A stretch of DNA of 64,000 nucleotides from Ganoderma boninense (GCA_002900995.3 PJEW03000013.1:568208-632207), one strand, 5' to 3'; shown: positions 44,245 to 56,000, counted from the stretch's first letter. Notes: a model not told the origin generated them from the letters alone. Numbers and translations are program-made.

Positions 44245-46410
44245 TTATGATCTATGCAAAAGAAGTTCACGAGGTACCAAGATAGGATGAGCACCAGCCT
44301 TTTCTAAGTCACTAGTAATTATAAGATTGCGAATCCTGAAGACTTCATCAAGGAAAAAGTCATAACGTGCCTCCCGCATCTCTCTAACCATCGCCTGGAA
44401 GCCACCAACCCAAGCATTCGTCATTTCTGCAGCAGATGAGTTGAACCGCCAGCGTCCACCATCCAACAAGTCAGGAAACAATGCAGCATTGCAATGGGTA
44501 CCACAAAATGTGTCTGATTCTTTGTGCTTTGTCTTTGCGTGGAATGGATCAACTGGCATGGCACACTTGTCAAAATAATGGTCCCCCATAGAAATAAGGT
44601 GTTGCTTGAGGTGGCAGGCATTGTCGAAATAGATTACTTCAGGAAGTGAATCTTGGGTCGGAAATGCAACACGAAGAAGGACCTAGAAACAATTATGACA
44701 TACACAGTACTATACTACCAGACAAAACACATACTCTTGTGCCATCAACACCCTCTGAACCAAACATCGTTGCACGACCCAGGATCGTACCACATGTAGC
44801 AACAATGAGCTGTTCATTGTGGGTGCGACGACGACCAAAACGGGCACGGGGTTTGGTGTTCCCGCTATCAGGCTTGGAAGGACATTCTCCATCGGCATCG
44901 ACATCGATGAGCTCGTCGGTGGTCCCAGATCCCCCATCCTTGGGGCATGTAGACGCTCCAACCGCCGACGCAAAACAAACAGCGCCGACCGTCCACTAGT
45001 ATCCTCCAAGGCGCGGTGGGCTGGCTCTGTGCATGTCTGGAACTTGGGTTCAGTGAGAGCAGTGCAGCCGACAACAACACAGAAAGCATCGAGACCAGAA
45101 TGTTTGAGACAGTACCGTGCACGCTGAGATGGGAGAGGCTCCTTGCAGTCGTGGACACCGCAGCAAGGACGACCGATGGTAATGCCATCCATCACAACAG
45201 CACGCATCATATCTACATGAATGGAAGTTAGCTTTTAGAATGAGCTCAAATGAAGGTGCACATACAATAGTTGTCACCGTCCTTCACTGAACAGCATCTG
45301 TCGCAAACATGGTTCCAGCCATCACGCCCAGGCCCAATGAACGCAGCAGTACGGGCACGCAGTTGTGGATCTAGATGAGCAGACTGGTCACCCGAGTTGG
45401 AGATGGCAAGTGGCAAGGCACGACGAGCCCGATCGCGGAGAAGGCCATAAATGAAGAACAAGTCGGAGACGTGGGTCGTCGAGAGCTCAGGGATAACCGA
45501 CCAGCCGGAAGGGAAGCGCTCAATCGCGGTGCGGTGTTCAAGGTTGTAGATACGAGCGTTGTTTGTGAAGGATACCCTAGACAAGAGATAAGTGAAAGAA
45601 ATAAAAACAATAGAACACAAGCGCACCAAGCACACGCTGTCGAGTTCGTAAAGCGATCGCACAGCGCAACATCAACAAAGATGTGCGTCGACGCTTGAAC
45701 CTTGTCCGGGAGGGGCCCATCGTAGTAAGTCCGTGTATCGCTGCTACTGTGGATGTAGTAATTGGGGTAGTAGCGGGAGTGGCAGCCTGAAGGGATGCAT
45801 GTCAGTTGGTACATCGGACGAAAAAGAATGCCCGAGACTTACGAGGACAGCGCATCGAGTGGCACACTGCCGGAAGTGGCCCATGGTCGCGAGAGAAATA
45901 AACGATGTTGGTAGCGATCGGCTCATCCAGAACACGCTGACCACAGCCATGTAGATGGACATACTTGCAACCCTCGCGAAGACAGTGCCGTGTCGGAGGG
46001 TAGAAGTTGTACACACCTGATGAGGGTCAATGCAACGACAAACACTCGATGGACTACTGCGACATACCAATACCATGTCGAACCCCATGCTCCATGAGAA
46101 TGTCCACCATCGTTCCCGACAGTCGAGGGTCGAAGGGCGGCATCGTCCACAAGACATCGCGAAGAAGGACCCATAGCTCGGAACAGAGCGGAAGAGGGAT
46201 GCTGAGAGCGGCCGAAAGGAGCTCTTGTAGCTCATCGGGTAACGAAGAAGGCGGGGTAAAGGTGTAGGGGGACTGAGACCACAAGAGCGAGGGCTTTAAG
46301 TATGCGACGAGGTCGATATAGAGGCCGAGAGAACGGAAGGATAGCGCATGCGCGAGGGTGGGATGGGAGTTGATCAAGGCGCCAAGGACAGAAGCGACAG
46401 AGTCAAGCAT
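44245..46410 (-). CDS. CxC5/CxC6 KDZ-associated protein, six exons, one frameshift
   Basis: Exons: 46,068-46,410, 45,843-46,016, 45,627-45,786, 45,266-45,576, then one from about 45,212 to about 44,740, and 44,245-about 44,680. The start is MLDSVASVLGALINSHP; the frame upstream lacks an ATG. Blocks: YPPTRHCLREGCKYVHLHGC, CHSMRCPRCHSRYYPNYYIH, DTRTYYDGPLP, NARIYNLEHRTAIERFPSGW, WNHVCDRCCSVKDG (Cys cluster), VVMDGITIGRPCCGVHDC, RARYCLKHSGLDAFCVVVGC (second Cys cluster), FGRRRTHNEQLIVATCGTIL, VIYFDNACHL, PVDPFHAKTKHKESDTFCG, FNSSAAEMTNAWVGGF, YDFFLDEVFRIRN. This is the CxC5-CxC6 architecture with a C-terminal RNase H-like KDZ part (acidic DNAC, DPFH, SSAAE positions). A frame change near 44,940, between LRRRLERLHAP and DELIDVDADGECP, is unexplained by splicing, so this copy may be inactive. 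Confidence 0.78.
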
Positions 46411-46472
46411 GAGGGGAAAGGGCACATCAGGCAAGCGGGGATGGCGGATGAGGGCGAACGAGGAGGTGGCTA

Positions 46473-46478
46473 TATAGG
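46473..46478 (-). promoter_or_regulatory. TATA-like box of the KDZ-associated gene
   Basis: TATATA on the minus strand 63 bp before the proposed ATG at 46,410. Its distance supports that ATG rather than an upstream non-ATG start. Confidence 0.4.
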
Positions 46479-46559
46479 TAGGTGGACTTGGAAGCGGTCG
46501 TTCGACAGCCACAAGACAGGCGAAGGGGAGGAAGCGAACTGAAGCGCAGAGTCGGCTAA

Positions 46560-47829
46560 AATTCAGTTTTTCGGCGCTTCAAGAAAAAAGAGTTTGTCGC
46601 TTAAATCCGAGAACTCGCGTGGAAGTCGGCAAAAAGTAGCCGGATTAGGCGCCCATCGCACCACGCTAAGTACACACGATACGTGGATGGCCACCACACT
46701 GGAAAACTCACATTCTCAAAACTTTACAATATTTAAATTAATTGTCTGCTTGTGCCCTGATGCCTCAACGTTTTGGCTCGTTGAGCACTCAGTCAGGACG
46801 CAAGTTGAACAGCGGAGGATGCCCAATGGTTGGTCCTGTGCGATTAACGACTTGGCGACCCAATTTCATAAGGGTCCGAGTTTTCCGCTGTGTATGTGCG
46901 GACCGGTCTCGTGCTCGGGTATCATCAGCAAAAGCGCAACTTACCTGTAATGCAATGCAGGACGCTACGCAACTGTATAGATGACTGTAAGAATTCGCAG
47001 GCTCCGGCGCCGTCCGGCAGGGCCTTACAGTGAATTAGTACCTTTCCGATCGCCTCACGCCCGCACATCCGAGGTCATTGTGTATCATCTAGTTCCCTCC
47101 CAGTGTATATTTACTGTATTGGTAGCCACCAGAGCAGCTGTACCCTTGTAGGTTAGTGACAGTCATTGTCAGTGGCAACTTCGACAGAGACGGCCACCAT
47201 GCCACTATAATCTTGAATCTATCTATCTATCTATCTATCGGATCCTCACCAACAGAGTTGGAATTTCCCATCACCGATCAGGCTGGGGAGGAGCCTATGT
47301 TTCGCCTTTCATCACGTGTCCCAGCTCGAAATCACGCAGTTCTTCTTCCTTGCACTCAGCAATGTTAATTCCTATGCATATAAAAATACAAGAAAATTCA
47401 TACATCACCTTCGGTTCGATTGACATACTGGCTTTCTACCTAACGAGAGTGGTTGCGAAAGGACGGGAGGAACAGAAAACAGAAGAGGGTCATGGCAAGC
47501 CGGGCCAGCATACCGTACACGCGAAAGTCCGGGACAAGAAAGAACGCCCCCTGCGAAGCCGCTCAAGTCAAGAAAGTCCCGCTCGCACCGAATCTCGCGA
47601 AGAATCTGGCGGATGCGTCGCGCGATTCCTCTGGACGCGAACTACTTACCCTGCAGGACTATCGTGCATCTCCCGATCCACTGGATACCGCGTGTTGATC
47701 TCGTCCACGGAGTTCCGGGCGAAGCCGCGGAAGATGGTCCGCTCTTGGTCGATGTTGAGCCGCCCGATGGCCTCATCGGAGTACGTACCGAAGCGTTGGC
47801 CGGTCAGCAGCTCTTCCCGGCGAGCGAGC
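46560..47829. other. No gene recognised; TCTA microsatellite
   Basis: Intergenic. Contains (ATCT)n, about six units, at 47,217-47,239. No recognisable coding sequence. Confidence 0.5.
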
Positions 47830-49608
47830 TCATGCTGCTGGGCCCGGCTGGTGAACTAGCGAGAAACGGCGGCAGCCCAGGCGGCGCGGAGCTCTTGGAG
47901 CTAGATGGTAAACTCCCGAGTATCGCCCAGCTGGGCCCGAAGAGGAGGATGGCGAACCTACGGGAGTAGGCACAGGCGAGGGCCGGCCGGGCGCAGATGG
48001 CAATTCGGGGAGAACCTGAGCGGCAGCTGCTTCCTGCTCGACGAGTTCGTTCGGCACCTCCAGACCATCACTATCGAGAGTCACGGAGCTATCGACGACC
48101 AGTTCCTCGTCGCCCGGAGCACGAGCGTCCTCATTCTGAGGGGCAGAGACCAAGCCCGCAGCCGGCACGGGCTCGAAATTGAAAACCTGCCGGACAGCGT
48201 TAGCGGCAGCAAAGAGAATACGTCCGATCCAGCTCACCAGTCGGCGCCGCTTTGCAGTCTGTAGGCGAGAGAAGTTGTGTACAGGCATCGGTGGGTCAGC
48301 GTCTAGCAGGACTCCACTCGCAGCGATGTCTGGAGGATCCTCACCACTCTCCTCACTCTCGTCCTCTGACTCCTCTGACTCTACGATCCGCGGTCGTTTC
48401 TTCTTCTTGAGGAGCGAGGACTCCACTATAGGTGAATCCTCGCGAGAACGCTTGCCAGGCGGAGGCAGCTGTTCGACTTCGAGGCGAGAAGCCGCGCGAG
48501 TTACGGGACCGGTGGAAGAGATGGACGTGTCGCGGCCACCTTGAGGAACTCTCGGAGCGGAAGAGGTAGTCGTCTCGTCCTTGTCGCCGGTCGACGCGTC
48601 GTCGGGGCTCCTCGGGACAACGACACCAGGAAGGAGACGAGGCCCCGGGATCGCTTTGTAGGTCGGCAGGAAGCGGGCGTTGTAGACGGGAAGGGAGGAC
48701 TGGTCGTAGAGAAACTCGGTCGGGGTCCGAACAGTGGTGGAGTAGGTGACGGTTTCGGTGGTGTTCTCACTGGTCCGCATGGTCCGGGCTCGCCCAACAC
48801 ACCGAAGGAGGGCCTCGCGGTCGACTTCCGTCAACTGATTCGCATCGGGGCAACCCTCGATAGCGTGGATGGCAGCCTCTACCCATGCGCGTTCTTTAAG
48901 CGAAAGATGCGACGAGTACGAACACCCCATTCCGTTGAAGATGGCGACAGGGATGTTGCGGTGGGAACCGCCTTTGATTTCTCCCCGGCTGTTTCGCCCC
49001 CAGCGAGTGCACTTGTCGTGCCTACAGCGGCACCGGTCGCAGACAGCGCGGCCTTGGTCCTTGCTGGGGGTGCGCATCTCCCTGTTTCGCACACACATGT
49101 CGCACTGTCGGAGGAACGGAGCCCACATTAGTCGGGGGCGCAGGCTCAAGTGCGGCCGAAGGGAACTCACGCCGACGTCCTCATTCCAGGTAATGTGGAT
49201 GTTGTGCTTCTCGCAGTCGGCCCTCTTCCTGCGCAAGGCGGGTGTCTCCTCGAGGAGGCGGTATTTCTCCGCGGCCGAAAGCTTCTTTCCAGAAGAGCGC
49301 GTCGCGGGGGTTGCGTTCTTCGAGTTGATGACTTCCTCCTCTTCGCCGTTGCCGGATGGGTCAACCTCGTCAACTTCTGCTTCGGCTGGCACGATGCGTG
49401 CCGCCGAGGAAGGACGCTTGGTCTTCTGTGCGCCCGACGAGATGGACATGCGAGCGGTGCGCTTCACGAGAGGAGCGGCGGGTGGGTCGGCGGGCTTCCT
49501 AGACGACGAAGAACTGGAGCTGAAGGGTTTCTTGGTCGGAGAAGAGGACGAGGGAGGCTTCGCGGGAAGCCGGGTGGTCAGCCGAGGGAAGGCGTCCCCC
49601 GAGGGCAA
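47830..49608 (-). CDS. Orphan Ser/Pro-rich protein with Cys cluster
   Basis: A long minus-strand frame, probably the 3' part of a gene whose 5' exon is at 49,692-50,221. It contains a Ser-rich N-terminal stretch, KKLSAAEKYRLLEETPALRR, then after a likely 69-bp intron (GTGAGT...CAG) the cluster CDMCVRNREMRTPSKDQG then RAVCDRCRCRHDKCTRWGR, which resembles the Zn-binding clusters of retroelement-linked basidiomycete proteins. Further on are WVEAAIHAIEGC, a basic patch LLKKKKRPRIVES beside an acidic stretch (a likely nuclear signal), and a Pro/Ser-rich tail. It has no ATG in frame near 49,608. Function unknown. Confidence 0.5.
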   Translation of the reverse strand: MPSGDAFPRLTTRLPAKPPSSSSPTKKPFSSSSSSSRKPADPPAAPLVKRTARMSISSGAQKTKRPSSAARIVPAEAEVDEVDPSGNGEEEEVINSKNATPATRSSGKKLSAAEKYRLLEETPALRRKRADCEKHNIHITWNEDVGVSSLRPHLSLRPRLMWAPFLRQCDMCVRNREMRTPSKDQGRAVCDRCRCRHDKCTRWGRNSRGEIKGGSHRNIPVAIFNGMGCSYSSHLSLKERAWVEAAIHAIEGCPDANQLTEVDREALLRCVGRARTMRTSENTTETVTYSTTVRTPTEFLYDQSSLPVYNARFLPTYKAIPGPRLLPGVVVPRSPDDASTGDKDETTTSSAPRVPQGGRDTSISSTGPVTRAASRLEVEQLPPPGKRSREDSPIVESSLLKKKKRPRIVESEESEDESEESGEDPPDIAASGVLLDADPPMPVHNFSRLQTAKRRRLVSWIGRILFAAANAVRQVFNFEPVPAAGLVSAPQNEDARAPGDEELVVDSSVTLDSDGLEVPNELVEQEAAAAQVLPELPSAPGRPSPVPTPVGSPSSSSGPAGRYSGVYHLAPRAPRRLGCRRFSLVHQPGPAA

Positions 49609-49691
49609 AGGGCCGCGACTTACCTTGACCGAGTTGGACAGAAGGCGAAGGAAGGGGGGATGGGAGGTCCGGTAGGCGTAAGCCGCGGCCC

Positions 49692-50221
49692 CTATCGAAC
49701 GGTTTCGACGTGAGCGACGCGAAGGAGGAGAACAATACAGGGGAGAGACGTGCCTTCCTCGTCGGTGATCTTGCTCGTCGCCTCAAGACTGTGCAGCTTG
49801 CGTTCAGCGTCCTTGAAGTCCTGCTCAACCTCCGCGATTGCGATCTCGTACTTTTCCATGGCGCGTCCTCGTCCGCTGGGGCTTCCGCTTTCAGCCCTTT
49901 CACCTTGTCCTGGGCGGCGCGCACAACCTTCGTGTATTCGGCACACGCACGAGCAAAATAGTCAGCCCTCGCCCTACGAGACACCATCGAGTACTCAGCG
50001 AGGAACCCCTCCGCCACATCTTGGCCAATTCGGCGCCGCGCCACACCCATGGTAAACTTCTCGAATACAACCTCGAAATCGGCGTCCGGAGCGTCCGCGA
50101 GGTCGGTGAGCGTGCGGACGGCTGCGAGGAACGCGGTGGAGACTTCGTTCGCGCTCTCTTCAGTGAGCGCGAAGCCGGGAGCTTGAACACGGGTAAGCAG
50201 GGAAGAGAAGGGGGAGGCCAT
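49692..50221 (-). pseudogene. 5' exon of the Cys-cluster orphan gene, frame-shifted
   Basis: Starts at ATG 50,221: MASPFSSLLTRVQAPGFALT, helical to AQDKVKGLKAEAPADEDA. A one-base shift near 49,862 then leads to MEKYEIAIAEVEQDFKDAER, KLHSLEATSKITDEEG, a clear coiled-coil segment. A GTAAGT donor lies at about 49,622. I could not find a splice explanation for the shift, so either the gene is broken or an indel error exists. It probably belongs with the 47.8-49.6 kb frame. Confidence 0.4.
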
Positions 50222-50533
50222 GGTGGAAGCAAGCAGAAGATGGAGAGAAGCGCGCTGGAATTGCTGGGGACCAGGGCTTGCTCGCGTCAGCGTAGTGCTG
50301 CGGCAGCGAAGCTCGCGGAGTCGGTCCGGAACGTACCCCCAACCAGAAGCGTCCCAAACCCCCGCCCGCTACGCCCGCTCCGGGGTCGCGAAAGCGGAAG
50401 TCGCGAGCGCTTGCCCGGCCTTCATCCATTCACTTTCCGAGTGGATCAAAAGAAACACGGTTGCAGGGTGCGGCGGGGCATCATTACCACTGGAGCCATG
50501 GTCGCTACCATCGTGGTCGATGAATCGGGGGTT

Positions 50534-51751
50534 CTACAGAGTCTGTGAGTGATCCGACGCATATACAAACATGAATTCTCGGGGCAAACCCACCTCGTCC
50601 ACGCGCTTGCGTCTGGAACCCTTGCGTGCATTAGACGAGCCCTCTCTTGGTCTCCCTGAGAATCCCCAGAGGACATCATTGCAAGCATAGAACGAAATAG
50701 ATAAGAAAACATACCTTGTTCCTTGGTAGTACGGGAAGGGCCCGTGCTGCCCGCACCCTAGCCACGCGCCCCCCTGATCCTGTTCTTTTGTCCTCGCCTT
50801 CTCCCGGGTCTTTGGCTTCTCTTGCGCCTTCACCCTCCTATAGTCTTGCTCGTCCTCGTCCTCCTCCGATGATTCATCCTCCCGTTTGCGCGCGCGCCGA
50901 ATGCGCGTCTGTTCCTTCGCCTTCGCCCTCACCTTCGCCTTCTCCTCTTCCCGCCTCTCCTCTTCACGAGCACGATGTTTACGCACCTGCTCCTGCTTCG
51001 ACCATTCCTTCTCTTGCCTCTCTCGCTCGCGTGCTTGTCGTTCATCGCGCTCGCGCGCTCTCTCCTGCTCCCGAGACCGCCTGTGCCCTTCTCCGTCGAC
51101 CTGGTCGCGACGCTTGTCTTTGTTGTCCTTCGCTTTGCCGCCCTTCTCCATTCGCTCGCGCTCCTCACTGGCGTAGATCCTCCTCTCCCTCTTCCTTGCT
51201 GAAGGAGCCTTTATGTTGTACAGTAAGCACGTGAAAAATGTACCACAAACCAAAGAACGTACCTCTGACATCATCTCCTCATCCTCGGAGGGATCCCTGG
51301 CATGTTTGCCGTCCGGCGGCCGGTGGGTATGAGAGCGCGAGTCTGGCTTGGACGGTGTGGCGCGAGGGGCCGAGTGCTGAGATGGAGAATAAAAATGAGA
51401 ACGAGGGCGTGAGTGGGAGCGGGAACGAGAATGAGATTGGGAATGGGAATGGGAGTGGGAATTGATATGAGACCGAGACCGAGATCGAGAGCGGTTCGGG
51501 GCAGAGGAGGTTGTTGGGCGAGCATGCGAACCAGAGGGGGCAGGAGAGCTTCGAGGGGAGCCACGATCAGGGCGGGAAGGGGAACCAGCGCCGTCCTGCG
51601 CGTCATACTGGAGATCGAACTGGAAGTGTAAGTCAGCCTGGAGGTCGTCTTGGTTGTCATACTGGGGGTTGTCGTCAACATCTTCAGGAAATTGTGAATG
51701 GTCGTCGACCCAGGCAGGGCGCTGAATGTAGAGGGCAAGGATGAGCGACAT
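50534..51751 (-). CDS. Orphan Arg/Ser- and Glu/Arg-rich protein
   Basis: ATG at 51,751 gives MSLILALYIQRPAWVDDHSQ. Then come an Asp/Gln-rich part, a long RS/HS dipeptide tract (SRSRSRSHINSHSHSHSQSH), PSEDEEMMSE, a probable intron (about 51,190-51,260), and a very long charged helix (SREQERARERDERQARERER, ARKREDESSEEDEDEQDYR). Composition suggests a nuclear, RNA- or chromatin-binding disordered protein, but low complexity makes homology unreliable. The 3' end is uncertain. Confidence 0.4.
   Translation of the reverse strand: MSLILALYIQRPAWVDDHSQFPEDVDDNPQYDNQDDLQADLHFQFDLQYDAQDGAGSPSRPDRGSPRSSPAPSGSHARPTTSSAPNRSRSRSRSHINSHSHSHSQSHSRSRSHSRPRSHFYSPSQHSAPRATPSKPDSRSHTHRPPDGKHARDPSEDEEMMSEVRSLVCGTFFTCLLYNIKAPSARKRERRIYASEERERMEKGGKAKDNKDKRRDQVDGEGHRRSREQERARERDERQARERERQEKEWSKQEQVRKHRAREEERREEEKAKVRAKAKEQTRIRRARKREDESSEEDEDEQDYRRVKAQEKPKTREKARTKEQDQGGAWLGCGQHGPFPYYQGTRYVFLSISFYACNDVLWGFSGRPREGSSNARKGSRRKRVDEVGLPREFMFVYASDHSQTL
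51413..51475 (+). repeat. GAGAATG/GGGAATG purine microsatellite
   Basis: Imperfect GGGAAYG/GAGAATG units that encode the Ser/His-rich tract of the minus-strand protein. Confidence 0.6.
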
Positions 51752-52035
51752 CGTCGTGATGAGTTTGATGAACAAAGGCTGAGCGCCGACCTCGCTTCAA
51801 ATCTCTCTGGCTTTTTTCCGATTCGCACGGCACGCGGCGGAAAAGGTGCAGGTGGACTCGAGTGCCCGCTCGGAGCGCGGCGGCGCGGGGCACCAGGTTT
51901 TTTGCGATCTTCGCTACCCACCATCCCTCCCTATAGCAGTCTTTATTCCTACGTACCGCTCGTACTCCGGCGCTGGGAGCGCGCGTCGGTCAGTCTCTGC
52001 ACGCGCTGAGAGATTCGACCCCCGAAAACTATCAT

Positions 52036-52386
52036 TTAAGGTCGACCAAACTTCGCCTTCAAGGCGCCCGGGTTCATCTTCTCAAGATCCTCCAACCCAC
52101 TCGCCGACGACGCTTTCTCCTCATCCTCTTCCTCATCCTCGCTCGACTCGGAATCCGACTCGCTCGGACTGCTATCTTCAACTATTCGCCTATTCTTGCC
52201 CTTGTTCGCCGCAGTTGGCTTTCTCTCTGACTTGTTCGACTTGACTGCCTTCTCTGGTTTCTCGGCCTTGCTCGTCTTCTTACCAACCGCGCTCTCCGTC
52301 TCGACAAATTCGTCTTCAGAGGTATTAGTGTTCATATCTGGCGCACGGAACCGGGACGCCACGCTTGGCGGAGGAGAGCGAGCCAT
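52036..52386 (-). CDS. Small charged orphan protein, 116 aa
   Basis: ATG at 52,386 to stop at 52,036. N-terminus MARSPPPSVASRFRAPDMNT, then Lys-rich KKTSKAEKPEKAVKSNK, a long acidic Ser run (SPSESDSESSEDEEEDEE), and a C-terminal LEDLEKMNPGALKAKFGRP. Looks disordered. It shares strand and style with the two orphan genes next to it, and may be the first exon of a larger gene. No function assigned. Confidence 0.4.
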   Translation of the reverse strand: MARSPPPSVASRFRAPDMNTNTSEDEFVETESAVGKKTSKAEKPEKAVKSNKSERKPTAANKGKNRRIVEDSSPSESDSESSEDEEEDEEKASSASGLEDLEKMNPGALKAKFGRP

Positions 52387-53080
52387 CGCCTTGGCTGGGA
52401 GGAGCGTTAGGAGCGCACACTGACCAACTAGTGAGTACTGCGATGCTTACACTCGGATTTTTTATTGATCTCGGCTTCGTCATCTTTGCGCTTGCGCTGC
52501 TTGGGTTTCAGGTCCTCCCAAGCTATAGGACATCAGTATATTCACGCACGAGGCCCGAGTCGCTGGCCGGACAACCTACCGGGTGTCCTCTGGGTCGCTT
52601 GTCGAACGGCTACGCAAGGTATGTGTCACCAATGTGTCGCATCGGGGAGTGGAAGAGTAGAAGTTGGAGGACTTACGTCTCGGTGACCGTCGCGTAGGCA
52701 GAGCATCTTCAACTGGTTTACGGCCAGGCCCCCGACCCTTGGAAACGCACTTGAAGATGAGGAGTGGAAGGCAGATATGGATGTTACGTTAGTGGCAGAG
52801 GGGTGAAGGACTGGAAGTTCGGGTGGTGGGAATGGGTGGAGGGGTAGGATGGAACGGACGGCGCGTTAGAAGTATGTGGTGAGAGATGTGAGTTGGCGGT
52901 CTTGTTTTGTTTGTCTGGGAGGAGGTCAACTGATGCAGTCCGAACAGCCCAGGTGAGCCGATACTCGTGACATACCGCAAGCCTTCACTCCCGCGATTCC
53001 GCTCGCACACCCGACCCGCATCTCATATCGCTGGCTTTGTATCTCTTTACTCCCCAAATCGAGTCCCTCCCCGGTCCCCT
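52387..53080. other. Promoter-containing gap before the transposase; no gene
   Basis: Short unrelated frames only. Confidence 0.4.
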
Positions 53081-56000
53081 ATGCCGATCAGGTCAAAAAA
53101 GAAAAGATCTACCAAGAATGCAAAGCAGAAGGATCACAAGTGCGTGGGCTGCAGGAGATCGTATACGTTCTTCGGCTACTTTCAACATCTCCGTCAGACC
53201 AGCAAACCCGACTGTATCAAAGTACGTGATTCCGACTCGCGCTTTCGCTTGGGTACGCCGTCCCCTCCAAGCACACCTTCCTTGTCCCGATCGTCCACTC
53301 CTCCATCCAACCCCTCAGACGGCGATCAGGCTGCTCGAGATCCATCTCCGCAGCCGTTCGATGGCGACTTCTTCGGGGGGTATGATCCCGCGGTGTTTGA
53401 CGAGTATGAGGAGTACGATGGCGGCGATGAAGATGATCAGGAAGATGCCCGCGGGGATGACGAGGATGGCGACGGGGATCTCGAGCAGGAGGAGGTGGAG
53501 GAGGAGCTGGAGCCGGAGGAGGATGCTCTGCACTATCAGGAGGAGGTTGACTGGGACGTGGACGAGGATACGGGTGCGGCGGGTCCTGATCAAGGTATGG
53601 ATGTTGATCCAGAAGGCTTTTCCGGCGCGGATGAAGATGGCGCCTCCGATCCCCTTGCTGCTCAAGCCTCTCGACGTCGCGCTCAGGACCAACTCCGTAC
53701 CAAGATACATCGACCGCTTTCCTGGCGCGCAAGCAGGTGCCCCAGCCCATCGACGTCGCGAAGCATCAGACTACGACAAGGTCGACGCTGATCAAGACAA
53801 CGTCTACTTTCCATTCCACTCACGTATTGATTGGGAGGTTGGACGTTGGGCGAAACTGCGCGGCCCAACCTCAACGGCTGTGACAGAATTGCTCAGGATT
53901 AAAGGAGTACGTCTCTCCGAACTGTGACTCCTGCTTTTCGTCCGACATTGTTTCAGCTTGCTGAATCACTCGGGCTATCTTTCACCAATGCTCAGGAACT
54001 GAACGCTATCGTGGACGACGATCTCTCGGCCGCGCGGCCACGGTTTACGAGACGCGAGATCAAGGTCGCGGGGGAGGTTTTCGAAATATTCTATCGGGAC
54101 ATCATACAGTGCATCCGCGCACTCTACGGCGATCCCGAGTTTAAGGGTGTTCTTGTGTTTGCCCCCGAACGTCACTATGCCGGCGCTGATGGCACTGTTC
54201 GCGTGTATTTCGATATGCATACAGGGCGATGGTGGTGGGATACGCAGGTGTGTGTTCTTGACGCATACAGGCGTTTGCTTACTGATTGATTCCACAAAGG
54301 CTGAACTCGAAAAGAAAAAGCCAGGCGCAACCATTATCCCTATCATCATCTCGTCAGACAAGACGCAGCTCACCCTGTTTGGCAGCAAGACCGCTTACCC
54401 CGTGTATATGACGATTGGTAACCTTCCGAAGGACGTTCGGCGCAAGCCCTCTTGCCGCGGGCAGATCCTCCTCGCGTACCTACCGACGTCGAAGCTCGAG
54501 CACATTACCAACAAGGCTGCCCGTCGCCGCGTCTCAGCAAACCTCTTTCATACCTGCCTCTCTGCGATCCTCAAGCCACTCGTCGCGGCCGGCATCCACG
54601 GAATCAAGGTCACCAGCGGTGATGGTGTCGTACGGCGAGGGCATCCTATCTTCGCCATGTATATCGGCGACTACCCGGAACAATTGCTCGCCACATGCTG
54701 CAAGAACGGAACGTGCCCCAAATGCGACATTCCGGCCAATGAGATGGGCGACAACACTCACTCAGACCGCCCCCTTCGCGATCTCATGAAGGTCCTCGAC
54801 GCTCTCTCCGAGGGTGAGAACTCGGCGGGGGCCTTCAACAAGGCCTGTCGGGAGGCTGGAATCAAGCCCGTCCCTCATCCCTTCTGGGAAGGTCTTCCCT
54901 ACGTCGACATCTTCCCATCTATCACCCCGGACATCCTCCATCAACTCCATCAAGGCGTTGTCAAGCATGTCGTGAGCTCGCTGAAGGCAGCATATGGTGC
55001 GGAGGAGTTGGACGCGCGTTGCCGCCGTGTTCCCCCGAACCACCAGCTCCGACTCTTCTTGAAGGGAATCACTACCCTTCAACGGGTAACGGGAAAGGAG
55101 CACGCTCACATCTGCCGCTTTCTATTGGGTCTTATCATCGGACTTCCTCTCCGCGACGGCTTCTCCCCTGTGCGGCTAGTCCGCGCAGTACGTGCGATCC
55201 TTGACTTCTTGTATATTGCACAGTACCCCGCGCACACATCCGAAACGCTGGTCCAACTTCGGACTGCGTTGCAACGTTTCCATGCTAACAAGGCCATCTT
55301 CGTCGACCTCGGCATCCGTGGGCATTTCCATTTCCCCAAGCTTCATTCGCTCGACCACTATATCACATCAATCAAGCTCTTCGGCACAACGGACAACTAC
55401 GACACACAACACACTGAACGACTCCACATCGACTACATGAAAGACGCGTACCGTGCCACAAACCGAAAGGACGAGTTCCCGCAGATGACGCTATGGCTGG
55501 AACGTCGCGAGAAGGTTCTCAGGCACGAGTCGTACATCCAATGGCGCCTCACTCGTTTTGTCTCGGGACAATCAGATCGTGACAACGGGCGCACCACAGC
55601 TTCCATATCGCCCTCTCCGTCATCCTCCCACAATCCCCAGCCTCCCCTTCCGCATTTCCCCTCTCCTCCACTGCCCCAGCCTACGCTCACACGAATGAAG
55701 CTTGCGAAGTGGCCAACAGTGAAGGCGCTCACCTTTCTAGCTGCTGCGCAGCTCTACGGCGCCACCTTCCTGCAAGACGCTCTTGCACGCTTCATTATCA
55801 AGTATCGTACCCCATATCTACTTCCTCATCAAATCGAGCATGAGGTCAGCAATTTCAGCTTCCGGTTCACCCGCTTCCCCGCCTTCCACCCGCATCAAGT
55901 TTATGCTCGATGATGCCCAGCGCCTTGGTGTTATGGAGGGCATTCATGACGTTGCGCACGCGCGTCCGGAGCGTAGTGATCGTCAGGGAAGGAAGGTTCC

